Below are positions 1-6,003 of a stretch of 10,821 nucleotides of DNA, one piece after another (within the stretch, counting starts at the first letter, position 1; every line of letters starts with the position of its first letter). The stretch comes from Ruminococcaceae bacterium UBA4306. Its GTDB lineage: Bacteria > Bacillota > Clostridia > Oscillospirales > Acutalibacteraceae. The stretch covers positions 1-10,821 of the forward strand of contig DGUQ01000110.1 in assembly GCA_002394725.1 (NCBI GenBank), read 5' to 3'. The notes beneath the pieces are model-generated. The model was not told the DNA's origin, ran no database searches, and saw nothing but the letters and a program-made list of their open reading frames with translations. Made by a program: the position numbers and the translations under genes.

Positions 1-896
1 ATAAGCCTGCCGTTTTCCTGCGCGATCGTATCAGGAAAGCGGTTAAAACAGCTTTCGTCCAACTCGCTGATATTGTCTGTGATACGTACATTGGTGATTT
101 GTGCAGTATAACGTTGGCTCTCGTCCTCAGTGATAGGGGAGTAATGCATAAAGGTCAGCTTGGTATCAAGCGGCTTTTCAACAAAGGTTTCTTCATATTT
201 GTATGTGACAGCAGAGTCCTGACGTTCGTCGTATGGCTCGTTGAGGACGGTGTGATCATCGGCGGTACCCTCGGTGAAGCTGATACCGCTGACAAAGTCC
301 TTGATCTGTTCGTCGGTCACGTCCTTGTGATAGATCAGAAGCATAACGTTAACGTCCTCATAGTAGACATAGAGTTGCTTCCATGTTCCTTTCACGTTTT
401 TGACCGTTACTTTATACGCTTGATGACCGCTGACGACACATTCCTCATAGCTATCGACATTAGCAATATATGCCTGTTGATCGGGATCCGCATAGCGCAT
501 AGGAAGCAAGGAAAAGCCGCTGTCAAACGCTTCTTTGTTATCTGTTTTGCAATACTTTAAATCTTCTGTGTCAGGTACAACGGCAAAGCCGTTGGGGACG
601 TCAACGTGCATTTTGACGTAGAGAGGATAATCGGTTGACGTCTGTGTTTCTTCCATTCCGATAGCTAAACCGTAGTTGTCGATCGGCTTGATAAGAACAC
701 CATATAGCTTGCTAGCTCCGAAAACGGCGGAGGGGATCAAGGCGGCTAAGATGATGACGGCGATCGCGACGCACCAGCCCTTGGAGAGCCTTCTTTTTGG
801 CGCGGGTCGTGTAACCGCTTCGTCGACAGCCGTCTGTACCGCGTAGCGAAACCGATCGGGAGTCGGTTTCATCGCATTTTGTAATTTGTCCTTCAT
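1..896 (-). CDS. Anti-sigma-factor-like single-pass membrane protein, partial (C-terminus beyond window)
   Basis: I translated 298 codons without a stop from the ATG at 896 to the window edge, so the protein is truncated here. The start follows AAGGAG at 905-910 with 8 bases of spacing. Residues 1-40 are a basic, probably cytoplasmic N-terminus. Residues 41-62 (starting WCVAIAVIIL) form one membrane segment, with a positively charged KRRLSKG stretch before it. The rest is a soluble, presumably extracytoplasmic region. Residues about 90-208 look like a beta-rich DUF4367-type domain, ending in a segment with YVYYEDVNVMLLIYH and the SGISF pattern. In Clostridia this layout is typical of membrane proteins encoded beside ECF sigma factors, which suggests a regulator that senses something outside the membrane. 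No sigma-factor gene lies upstream, where one would usually sit, so the role is inferred from architecture only. It could instead be an unrelated membrane-anchored sensor or surface protein. Confidence 0.72.
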   Translation of the reverse strand, partial: MKDKLQNAMKPTPDRFRYAVQTAVDEAVTRPAPKRRLSKGWCVAIAVIILAALIPSAVFGASKLYGVLIKPIDNYGLAIGMEETQTSTDYPLYVKMHVDVPNGFAVVPDTEDLKYCKTDNKEAFDSGFSLLPMRYADPDQQAYIANVDSYEECVVSGHQAYKVTVKNVKGTWKQLYVYYEDVNVMLLIYHKDVTDEQIKDFVSGISFTEGTADDHTVLNEPYDERQDSAVTYKYEETFVEKPLDTKLTFMHYSPITEDESQRYTAQITNVRITDNISELDESCFNRFPDTIAQENGRL

Positions 897-1083
897 AACA
901 TTCGCTCCTTAATCAATTTGAAACGTTTCTGTTTATTAGAGCGTTGAGAGAGGGGAAAGGTTCATGAAGTACAGTCTAAGAGCAAGTTTTTTGCGATTGG
1001 CTAACAGCCCCCCCATGCAAGGCGCTCCCAAGAAGCAGAGCGCAATTTTGCGAACGCTGAATGCATGAGCGCTACTGCACAAA

Positions 1084-1115
1084 CAAAAAAAGCGGCACGA
1101 TTTCTCGTACCGCTT
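1084..1115 (-). terminator. Rho-independent terminator of the NlpC/P60 gene
   Basis: Read on the minus strand, the 11-base arm AAGCGGTACGA pairs with TCGTGCCGCTT (one T-G wobble) around a GAAA tetraloop and is followed by a run of seven T. It begins 11 bases past the stop codon at 1126-1128. It separates the hydrolase from the anti-sigma-like gene further downstream. Confidence 0.9.
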
Positions 1116-1125
1116 TATCATCTTA

Positions 1126-2664
1126 TTACTGGAAGCGTCTGCCTCTGTGGGCTCTCTGCTTCTTCTTTTCGATCACGTATACAACCGTGAAAGTGATCAG
1201 CATGACGACAATCATGATCGCCAGCCAGATCAAGAACTCGAAGTTGGAACCGTTAGCGCCGCGCTTGAAGGGGGAGGAGGCAGCGATCGCTTCGAGACCC
1301 TTGGAAGAGATCTCGGTGGTATCCTTCTCAACCTTGGTGTCGGGAGCATTGTTGGTTTTGGGAGTGCTGACGGAACCGGTAGACGCCTTGTTCTCGTTGC
1401 CGGTCTTGGGCAGGTTTGCCTGAGGCTGAACCTCCGCGTCTGCAGCAGGCTTCTCAGCTCCTTGTACCTCTGCCTTGGGAGCCGCGACAGCACTGTCGGA
1501 GAAGAGCTTATCATAGGTGTTCTGCTCGACAACGCCGGTTACAGCCAGATCGTTGTTGCTCTGGAAGCCCATGACAGCGGTCTCGGTGCCGGTGCCGTAC
1601 TCGCCGTCAGCAGTACCCTCGAGATAACCTAAGGTGATCAGACGGTTCTGGATCTTCGCGACGTCGTCGCTGTAGTCGCCGTTGCTGAAGAACAGAGAAA
1701 CGAGGGCTTCTTCTGTGGTGATCTCAGCAGGCTGAACGCCGGTATCGGCAACCTCTTCCTTTTCGGAAGTGATCTCTTCTTCTTTTTCCTCAGCCTTGTA
1801 GGCAGGAGCGTCGTCCGCGTAGAGAACCTCTAAGTCGGAGCCTGCAACGCCGTCAACATACAGGCCTGCGGCTTCCTGGAATCGCTTGAAAGCGGTTTCT
1901 GTGCTGTCGCCGAAGATGCCGTCAACAGCGCCGGTGTAATAGCCTAAGTCATAGAGTCTCTGCTGCATCTTCTCGACCTCGGAGCCGGTAGAGCCCTTCT
2001 TCAGGGAAGTGGACTTGGTCTCGTTATCGGAAGAGGAGGATGCGCTCGAGGAGCTTGAACCGGAGCTTGCCCTTGCGGAAGAGGGGGAGCTTGTGGACTT
2101 ACCGGAGGAAGCAAAGACATAGGTTTCGCCGTCGATGGTTCTGGTGGTGTCCGCGAGATACTCGCCGTCTTCATAATAATAGTAGTCGCCGTCAAACTCT
2201 ACCCAACCTGTGTCGGGGTAGGAGACGCCGGGAACCTTGAAGTACTGGGTCCAGCCGTGGCTCCATACGCTCTCGTAGCATACGCCGTAGTCGTCGCCGC
2301 GCGCGTCGACCGCCATGCCGTCACCGACATAAACACCGACGTGACCGGGCTGATACAGACCGAGACCGTGGATATTCGGGATGCCGCCGGACATCGAACC
2401 GCGATAGTCGGAGTTGAATGTCTGCGCGTCGCCGACACGATAACCGCCGGCGTAGGAATAGATCAGACCGGAGCAGTCGACTGCGCCGGGGGTGGAACCG
2501 CCGTATACGTAGCTCCACTTGGAGTAGTAGGCGTTCAGCGCCCATTCCGCCAGACCAACGCCCGTGCCGGATGCCGAGGATGAAACCGTACCGACAACGA
2601 TGACACTCGCGATGACCGCGGCTATCATAATAATTGAAATGATCTTCTTAAACTTCTTCTTCAT
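1126..2664 (-). CDS. Membrane-anchored NlpC/P60 peptidoglycan hydrolase with two peptidoglycan-binding domains
   Basis: This 512-residue protein should cut peptide stems of peptidoglycan at the outer face of the membrane. Residues 1-31 are a signal peptide. Residues 35-145 are an NlpC/P60 domain: Cys64 in VDCSGLIYSY, His108 in QPGHVGVYVGDG, and probably Asp120 as third polar residue. Residues 153-190 (GWVEFDGDYYYYEDG, then IDGETYVF) resemble choline-binding-type cell-wall repeats. After a Ser-rich linker (186-220), two PG_binding_1 domains follow at about 220-283 and 328-388, separated by a Glu/Lys-rich linker. An LPKTG motif sits at 418-422, but the hydrophobic segment (about 477-497) and the basic tail EKKKQRAHRGRRFQ come 50-odd residues later. 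The tail predicts a type I membrane anchor. The start has GGAGG at 2670-2674, 5 bases before the ATG. The gene is flanked by its own promoter and terminator, so it is probably monocistronic. Family assignment is secure; the substrate bond is not determined. Confidence 0.93.
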   Translation of the reverse strand: MKKKFKKIISIIMIAAVIASVIVVGTVSSSASGTGVGLAEWALNAYYSKWSYVYGGSTPGAVDCSGLIYSYAGGYRVGDAQTFNSDYRGSMSGGIPNIHGLGLYQPGHVGVYVGDGMAVDARGDDYGVCYESVWSHGWTQYFKVPGVSYPDTGWVEFDGDYYYYEDGEYLADTTRTIDGETYVFASSGKSTSSPSSARASSGSSSSSASSSSDNETKSTSLKKGSTGSEVEKMQQRLYDLGYYTGAVDGIFGDSTETAFKRFQEAAGLYVDGVAGSDLEVLYADDAPAYKAEEKEEEITSEKEEVADTGVQPAEITTEEALVSLFFSNGDYSDDVAKIQNRLITLGYLEGTADGEYGTGTETAVMGFQSNNDLAVTGVVEQNTYDKLFSDSAVAAPKAEVQGAEKPAADAEVQPQANLPKTGNENKASTGSVSTPKTNNAPDTKVEKDTTEISSKGLEAIAASSPFKRGANGSNFEFLIWLAIMIVVMLITFTVVYVIEKKKQRAHRGRRFQ

Positions 2665-2802
2665 AAAAACCTCCGTAGTGTTGATCCGAGAACATTTTTC
2701 AGGCGCGTTTATAATTATATAATGGAAAAAACGGCTTGAAATCGACGTTTTCGAATTCGTCGAGAATCAGTTTTTGAATAACATGGTAACAAAACTGTCA
2801 TT

Positions 2803-2831
2803 ATTATACACGAGAATTATTCTGATATCAA
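2803..2831 (-). promoter_or_regulatory. Sigma-A promoter of the NlpC/P60 gene
   Basis: On the minus strand TTGATA (2826-2831), a 17-base spacer and TATAAT (2803-2808) match the vegetative consensus at 11 of 12 positions. Transcription would start near 2796, giving a leader of about 130 bases. The leader holds a small hairpin (TCGACG / CGTCGA arms) and an internal TATAAT-like sequence, which might be a weaker second start. No known riboswitch was recognised in it. Confidence 0.75.
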
Positions 2832-2925
2832 GACTTTTCAGTGAAATATTGTTAAAATAACAACAGAATTTAATTTTTGTTCATAAATGTGTACAGATTG
2901 TACAAAAAATGTTCATAAATTGGTC

Positions 2926-2942
2926 GGTTACAGCCTGTAACC
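2926..2942. promoter_or_regulatory. 17-base perfect palindrome, candidate operator
   Basis: GGTTACAG and CTGTAACC are exact reverse complements around a single central C. The centre is about 105 bases upstream of the predicted NlpC/P60 -35 box. It has no following T-run, so a terminator is unlikely. The cognate regulator is unknown. Confidence 0.4.
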
Positions 2943-3145
2943 TTTATTTTCAAAAGAGAAAAAAGAACCATCGCGACAAGTTTTGACAATTCTCAACAAG
3001 AATAATAAACGGCTTTTTATGCGATATCAGAAATAACTGTTACGTGATTGTTAACATTCTTTAGATGAATTATGAATAGTGAGGAAAATGGCTGCTCTAC
3101 AATGGAGAAGAAGGCTTTTGAGCTGCCCGATAAGAGGACAGAAGA

Positions 3146-3173
3146 AAGACCACCGATCAGGATCGATGGTCTT
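3146..3173 (-). terminator. Terminator hairpin of the CAP-domain gene
   Basis: On the minus strand a 12-base stem (AAGACCATCGAT with ATCGGTGGTCTT, one wobble pair) closes a CCTG loop and is followed by a modest pyrimidine stretch TTCTTCT. It lies about 40 bases past the stop codon at 3213. The weak T-run makes termination efficiency uncertain. Confidence 0.7.
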
Positions 3174-3212
3174 GTGAAGGAATGATAGTGAATTGTATGG
3201 TGTTTTTTTGCG

Positions 3213-4136
3213 TCAGCCGATGAACATTTGCGTCCAGTAGTTGCCGCTCTCAACATATCCCATGCCGATCTCCTTGAAGCTGCCGTTAAGGATGTTGGCG
3301 CGGTGACCGGGTGAGTTCATCCAGCCGTTGACTACGCTCTGCGGAGTGCGGTAGCCCATGGCGATATTCTCACCGGCAGTGCGGTATCGGATCCCGAAAC
3401 GCTTCATCATGTCGAACGGTGAGCCGTAGGTGGGGGATGTATGGCTGAAATAGCCTTTGTCGCGCATATCCTGCGATTTGATCCGCGCTACGCGGCTGAG
3501 CTGCGTGTTGACGTTCAACTGTCCCAGTCCGTATTGCGCGCGGATCTCATTGATCAGGCGTACTACCTCCAGCTCATAGGCGTTGAGCGCTTGTGTCTGT
3601 TGCGGCTCAGCAGCCTCTTCGGTCGGAGCCTGAGTAGGTACGGGAGCCTCTGTTGCCGGAGAAGTCGCTGCCTCTGTAGGATTAGGCGGCAATTCTGTCG
3701 CAGGCTCAGTCGGGGCTTCGGTCGGCGCATTTGCGGCTTGCTCGGTTGGTGTTGTTGCCGGTATCGAATCCGAGGGCTGAGTCGGCGTCTCGGTAGGGAT
3801 GACTCCCTCTGTCGGTACAGGCTGTGTCGGTAGCGGTGCGCAGGAATTGTCCTGCTCACAATCTGACTTGTTCAGACCGCAGCCGCCAAGCTGATTTAAA
3901 ATCGTTTGGCAGAGTTCCTCGGAGCAGCCGAGCTGTCGGAGTATTTGATATAGACCGGTGCCGCGGAACGCATTGTTCGGCGTACAGCCGATACTGCGAT
4001 TACCGCAGCGAGAGTTGTTAAGAGTATCAGCATCGTTCATCCTTTCCGTATGTGCTGCTGTGGCGCCGATCACACTGAGAGCGATCATCGCACACACTAA
4101 AATCGTGGATATTATTCTTTTATACGGTCGTTTCAT
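3213..4136 (-). CDS. Secreted CAP/SCP (YkwD-type) domain protein with Cys-rich N-terminal module
   Basis: The 307-residue product is predicted to be exported. The start is the ATG at 4136, which has GGGAGG a few bases upstream; a longer in-frame reading to 4226 overlaps the promoter and is rejected. Residues 1-28 form a signal peptide (basic MKRPYKR, hydrophobic core, ATAA before the likely cut). Residues 41-100 form a compact module with seven Cys (44, 51, 71, 76, 86, 93, 99) that I do not recognise. Residues 101-182 are a Pro/Thr/Glu/Ala-rich linker with repeated APTE and PTEA units, typical of an extended, possibly glycosylated spacer. Residues 185-307 are a CAP domain of the bacterial YkwD type, with conserved His232 (FSHTSP), Glu256 (AGENIA) and His278 (SPGHRANIL). 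Bacterial CAP proteins are secreted and poorly understood; cell-wall or lipid binding has been suggested. It is monocistronic by its own promoter and terminator. Confidence 0.9.
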   Translation of the reverse strand: MKRPYKRIISTILVCAMIALSVIGATAAHTERMNDADTLNNSRCGNRSIGCTPNNAFRGTGLYQILRQLGCSEELCQTILNQLGGCGLNKSDCEQDNSCAPLPTQPVPTEGVIPTETPTQPSDSIPATTPTEQAANAPTEAPTEPATELPPNPTEAATSPATEAPVPTQAPTEEAAEPQQTQALNAYELEVVRLINEIRAQYGLGQLNVNTQLSRVARIKSQDMRDKGYFSHTSPTYGSPFDMMKRFGIRYRTAGENIAMGYRTPQSVVNGWMNSPGHRANILNGSFKEIGMGYVESGNYWTQMFIG

Positions 4137-4175
4137 TTTGACCTCCCTTGAAATGATAATCCACCCTTTGGGGCG

Positions 4176-4191
4176 GATAGAACGTTCTATC
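4176..4191. promoter_or_regulatory. 16-base perfect palindrome at the CAP-gene transcription start, candidate operator
   Basis: GATAGAACGTTCTATC is its own reverse complement. It sits between the predicted -10 box and the ribosome binding site, where a bound repressor would block transcription. The regulator is unknown. Confidence 0.45.
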
Positions 4192-4197
4192 GCTATT

Positions 4198-4226
4198 ATC
4201 TTATCAATCGAAAGCCCGATCCGCAA
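4198..4226 (-). promoter_or_regulatory. Probable promoter of the CAP-domain gene
   Basis: On the minus strand TTGCGG (4221-4226), 17 bases, then TAAGAT (4198-4203). The match is moderate. Transcription would begin near 4191, at the edge of a perfect 16-base palindrome (4176-4191). Confidence 0.5.
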
Positions 4227-4380
4227 CCCTCAAATATCGGAAATGCAGGCAGATTTAACCTACTAAACGAATATGCTGAATATTCCGCATGAATACTGGG
4301 TTCTACTCTCGGTAGAGAGCATTTTCTACCCCCGAGATACCCGAATGTAAGCGTGGGAGAGCATGAAAACGCTTTGTAGA

Positions 4381-4409
4381 TTGCATTGCTTTGGAAAAAT
4401 GTGTATGAT
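4381..4409 (+). promoter_or_regulatory. Sigma-A promoter of degV
   Basis: TTGCAT (4381-4386), a 17-base spacer and TATGAT (4404-4409). The predicted start is near 4416, giving a leader of about 64 bases before the ATG at 4480. Confidence 0.65.
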
Positions 4410-4479
4410 ATAGACAGTAAAAGAGCGTATTGCAAACGAGCTCTCAAGCGTGCAGTATGCCGTTATTTCGGAGGCGCAT

Positions 4480-5358
4480 ATGAGTTTTGCTATTTTGACG
4501 GACACATCCGCTAATCTTCCTTCCTCTCTTGTCAGGGAGCGCGATATAGCGGTCATTCCGTATCACTACACCATCGGCGATAAGCAGTATTCCTGTCTGG
4601 ATACCGAGGGCTTTGACGGCAAGAAGTTTTTTAAGGCAATGCGGCTGGGCGCGGATATCAAAACCTCCGCGATCAATTTCCAGAGCTACGTCGATTTCTT
4701 TGAGCAATTTTTAGCAAAAGGGCAGGATATCCTGTTTATCAGTATGTCGTCAGGCATCAGCAGTTCGTTTAATTGTTCAGAGATCGCAAAGAAGGAGCTG
4801 AGTGAAAAGTATCCCGACAGAAAGATCCTGCTTGTTGATACGCTCGGCGCTTCTCTCGGCGAAGGCATTTTTGTCTTGAAGGCGGCTGATTACCGTGACG
4901 GTGGAATGGCGATCGATGAAGCGTATCAGAAGCTCGAGGATGAGAAAGCCTGCATGTATCAGGTGTTTACCGTCGATGATCTGATGTATCTGAAAAAGAC
5001 CGGTCGTTTGACGGGCTCTGCCGCCGTGATCGGCAACATGCTGCAGGTCAAGCCGATCCTCAAGGGTAACGAGAACGGCGAGATCGTCAACTTCGCCAAG
5101 GTCATCGGCAGAAGAAAAGCGATCGACGCGCTCGCGCAGCGCTATAATATGCTGGTCAAGGACCCCGAAAAGCAGATCGTCGGTATCGCGCATGCCGATT
5201 GTGAAAAGGACGCGGAGTATTTGATCGAGCTGCTCAATAAGAAGAAGCCGCCGAAGGAGATCCTCAACGTCGTGTATGAGCCTGTCACCGGCTCTCATGT
5301 CGGTCCCGGCACACTGGCGCTGTTCTTCCTGGGCGACAGCAAGGTGAGATTCAGATAA
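4480..5358 (+). CDS. DegV family fatty-acid-binding protein (FakB-like)
   Basis: The 292-residue product is the usual length for DegV proteins. In Firmicutes these hold a fatty acid in a cytoplasmic pocket while FakA kinase phosphorylates it, feeding exogenous fatty acids into phospholipid synthesis. Family signatures seen are TDTSANLP at 7-14, KTSAINFQSY at 61-70 (pocket Thr/Ser), SSGISSSF at 90-97, VDDLMYLKKTGR at 165-176, and GSHVGPGT at 271-278, where family members place a conserved His. The start is the ATG at 4480 with GGAGG five bases before it; an in-frame GTG at 4450 has no such site. No fakA gene lies next to it, which is common because cells often carry several scattered fakB copies. 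A family name is secure; which fatty acid it binds cannot be told from sequence. Confidence 0.95.
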   Translation: MSFAILTDTSANLPSSLVRERDIAVIPYHYTIGDKQYSCLDTEGFDGKKFFKAMRLGADIKTSAINFQSYVDFFEQFLAKGQDILFISMSSGISSSFNCSEIAKKELSEKYPDRKILLVDTLGASLGEGIFVLKAADYRDGGMAIDEAYQKLEDEKACMYQVFTVDDLMYLKKTGRLTGSAAVIGNMLQVKPILKGNENGEIVNFAKVIGRRKAIDALAQRYNMLVKDPEKQIVGIAHADCEKDAEYLIELLNKKKPPKEILNVVYEPVTGSHVGPGTLALFFLGDSKVRFR

Positions 5359-5370
5359 GAGATAAGGGTA

Positions 5371-5398
5371 GGGGATAGCGGAGGATTCCGTTATCCCC
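5371..5398 (+). terminator. Hairpin after degV, possible terminator without T-run
   Basis: GGGGATAGCGGA pairs with TCCGTTATCCCC (one wobble) around GGAT, starting 12 bases past the degV stop. The stem is strong, but the following bases (GATCAGTATG) lack a T-run. It may stabilise the transcript 3' end or stop transcription inefficiently. The 110 bases after it, up to the tRNA promoter, show no gene. Confidence 0.5.
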
Positions 5399-5509
5399 GA
5401 TCAGTATGACTACAAAGCTCCTTGATCGTGCGACCTCAACGGAATCATGATCGGAGAATCGCTTTATGTGAAGTCGGGGAGGTTTATCGGCTAATTTCAT
5501 CAAAACTGC

Positions 5510-5538
5510 TTGACATTTTTACATGGTTGTGATAAAAT
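5510..5538 (+). promoter_or_regulatory. Near-consensus sigma-A promoter of the tRNA-Ser pair
   Basis: TTGACA (5510-5515), a 17-base spacer and TAAAAT (5533-5538) match the consensus at 11 of 12 positions. Initiation near 5545 is only about 8 bases before the first mature tRNA base, as expected of a stable-RNA promoter. Confidence 0.85.
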
Positions 5539-5552
5539 TTTACTTGCTTTAT

Positions 5553-5641
5553 GGAGAGATGTCCGAGTGGTTTAAGGAGCTAGTCTTGAAAACTAGTGAT
5601 CCCGCAAGGGACCAAGGGTTCGAATCCCTTTCTCTCCGCCA
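5553..5641 (+). tRNA. tRNA-Ser (anticodon UGA)
   Basis: A full class II cloverleaf of 89 bases. The acceptor GGAGAGA pairs with TCTCTCC, followed by discriminator G and an encoded CCA. The anticodon arm CTAGT-CTTGAAA-ACTAG presents TGA, which reads UCA and related UCN codons. The long variable arm GATCCCGCAAGGGACC is characteristic of serine tRNAs. The T arm has GGTTCGAATCC. Confidence 0.96.
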
Positions 5642-5655
5642 ATTCATCAACTCTT

Positions 5656-5699
5656 GTTATTGCGAATCGGCGGCGTGCTCTTGCCGCGGCAATCTCAAC
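5656..5699. repeat. Dispersed palindromic repeat, copy A (between the two tRNA-Ser genes)
   Basis: The terminal arms ATTGC / GCAAT and an inner GCGGC / GCCGC stem can fold into a hairpin. Read on the minus strand, it begins GTTGAGATTGCCG, the same 13 bases that begin copy B at 10610-10656, and both copies end in TCGCAAT plus AC. It appears to be a REP-like intergenic repeat. Here it lies inside the probable tRNA precursor. Confidence 0.65.
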
Positions 5700-5732
5700 A
5701 ATTCAATAGATAAAGTTTTACTTTACATACAT

Positions 5733-5822
5733 GGAGGATTACTCAAGTGGTGAAGAGGCTCCCCTGCTAAGGGAGTAGGTCGCTAACGCGGCGCGAGGGT
5801 TCAAATCCCTTGTCCTCCGCCA
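5733..5822 (+). tRNA. tRNA-Ser (anticodon GCU)
   Basis: A class II cloverleaf of 90 bases with encoded CCA. The acceptor GGAGGAT pairs with GTCCTCC (one T-G pair). The anticodon arm CTCCC-CTGCTAA-GGGAG presents GCT, reading AGC and AGU. The long variable arm contains TCGCTAACGCGGCGA-like pairing, typical of serine tRNAs. No convincing promoter precedes it, so it is probably co-transcribed with the UGA tRNA. Confidence 0.96.
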
Positions 5823-5862
5823 AAGCAAAAAGCCTGTCACATCGTGACGGGCTTTTTGCTTT
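5822..5862 (+). terminator. Strong terminator after the tRNA-Ser pair
   Basis: A 19-base stem (AAAGCAAAAAGCCTGTCAC with its partner, one wobble) around ATC has TTTTT inside its right arm and AAAAA inside its left. It starts in the CCA of the second tRNA. The symmetry makes it able to work on either strand. Confidence 0.93.
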
Positions 5863-6003
5863 GTATTCTTCATTTTTCAGTTTTCATTTTTCAATTATCA
5901 GTATCAACGGACAGGCCTTTCTCAATGAATACTTAAGACTGAATAACTGCTGCATGATTTTGCGAGTCAGATAGAATTCTAATTGAATACAGATAATAAA
6001 AAC
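5863..6003. other. Gene-free spacer with low-complexity TTTTCA repeats
   Basis: It contains three imperfect copies of a CATTTTTCA unit at about 5871-5894, a type of low-complexity repeat also found in other intergenic DNA. Nothing else could be identified. Confidence 0.45.

Larger units (their letters stand above)
2665..3145. other. AT-rich gene-free region with clustered repeats upstream of the NlpC/P60 gene
   Basis: No gene is supported here. Besides the promoter, the stretch holds an 11-base direct repeat TGTTCATAAAT at 2878-2888 and 2910-2920 (32 bases apart). Between the copies are two TGTACA hexamers at 2890-2895 and 2899-2904. A 17-base palindrome lies at 2926-2942, and three ACAA units spaced exactly 10 bases apart at 2976, 2986 and 2996. 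All lie upstream of the -35 box, as expected of regulator binding sites. The segment 3017-3145 shows nothing I can name. Confidence 0.6.
4137..4479. other. Divergent intergenic region between the CAP gene and degV
   Basis: This 343-base stretch holds the two divergent promoters described separately. Between them, at about 4299-4347, is an imperfect inverted-repeat patch (CTCTC GGTA GAGAG, with GTAGA and TCTAC units and outer GGGT/ACCC) that could fold several ways. It is upstream of both predicted starts, so a DNA rather than an RNA role is more likely. No gene is seen. Confidence 0.5.

Noticed and set aside
99..560. 153-codon plus-strand frame antisense to the anti-sigma-like gene
   Set aside because: No ribosome binding site or domain; the opposite strand has a full open frame with a start signal and a membrane segment.
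920..929. GAAACGTTTC as a CcpA cre box or LacI-type operator
   Set aside because: The core is palindromic, but the outer cre positions do not match; ten bases are too few to claim a regulator.
930..962. TGAACC-N15-CGCT as an ECF sigma promoter of the anti-sigma-like gene
   Set aside because: The spacer and -10 match are imperfect and ECF consensus varies too much to decide without a known sigma factor.
936..1121. 61-codon minus-strand frame between the hydrolase and the anti-sigma-like gene
   Set aside because: It begins inside the terminator hairpin of the hydrolase gene and has no ribosome binding site.
2665..2800. Cyclic-di-AMP or other riboswitch in the hydrolase leader
   Set aside because: Such riboswitches often precede NlpC/P60 genes, but the leader is only about 130 AT-rich bases with one small hairpin and no recognisable conserved core.
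4137..4226. Thirty-codon extension of the CAP-domain protein
   Set aside because: It covers the predicted promoter and would put a non-signal sequence before a perfect signal peptide; the ATG at 4136 has GGGAGG upstream.
4450..4479. GTG start ten codons upstream of degV
   Set aside because: There is no ribosome binding site before it, and the DegV family starts at the following ATG, which has GGAGG.
5523..5753. 76-codon plus-strand frame
   Set aside because: It overlaps two complete tRNA genes and their promoter.
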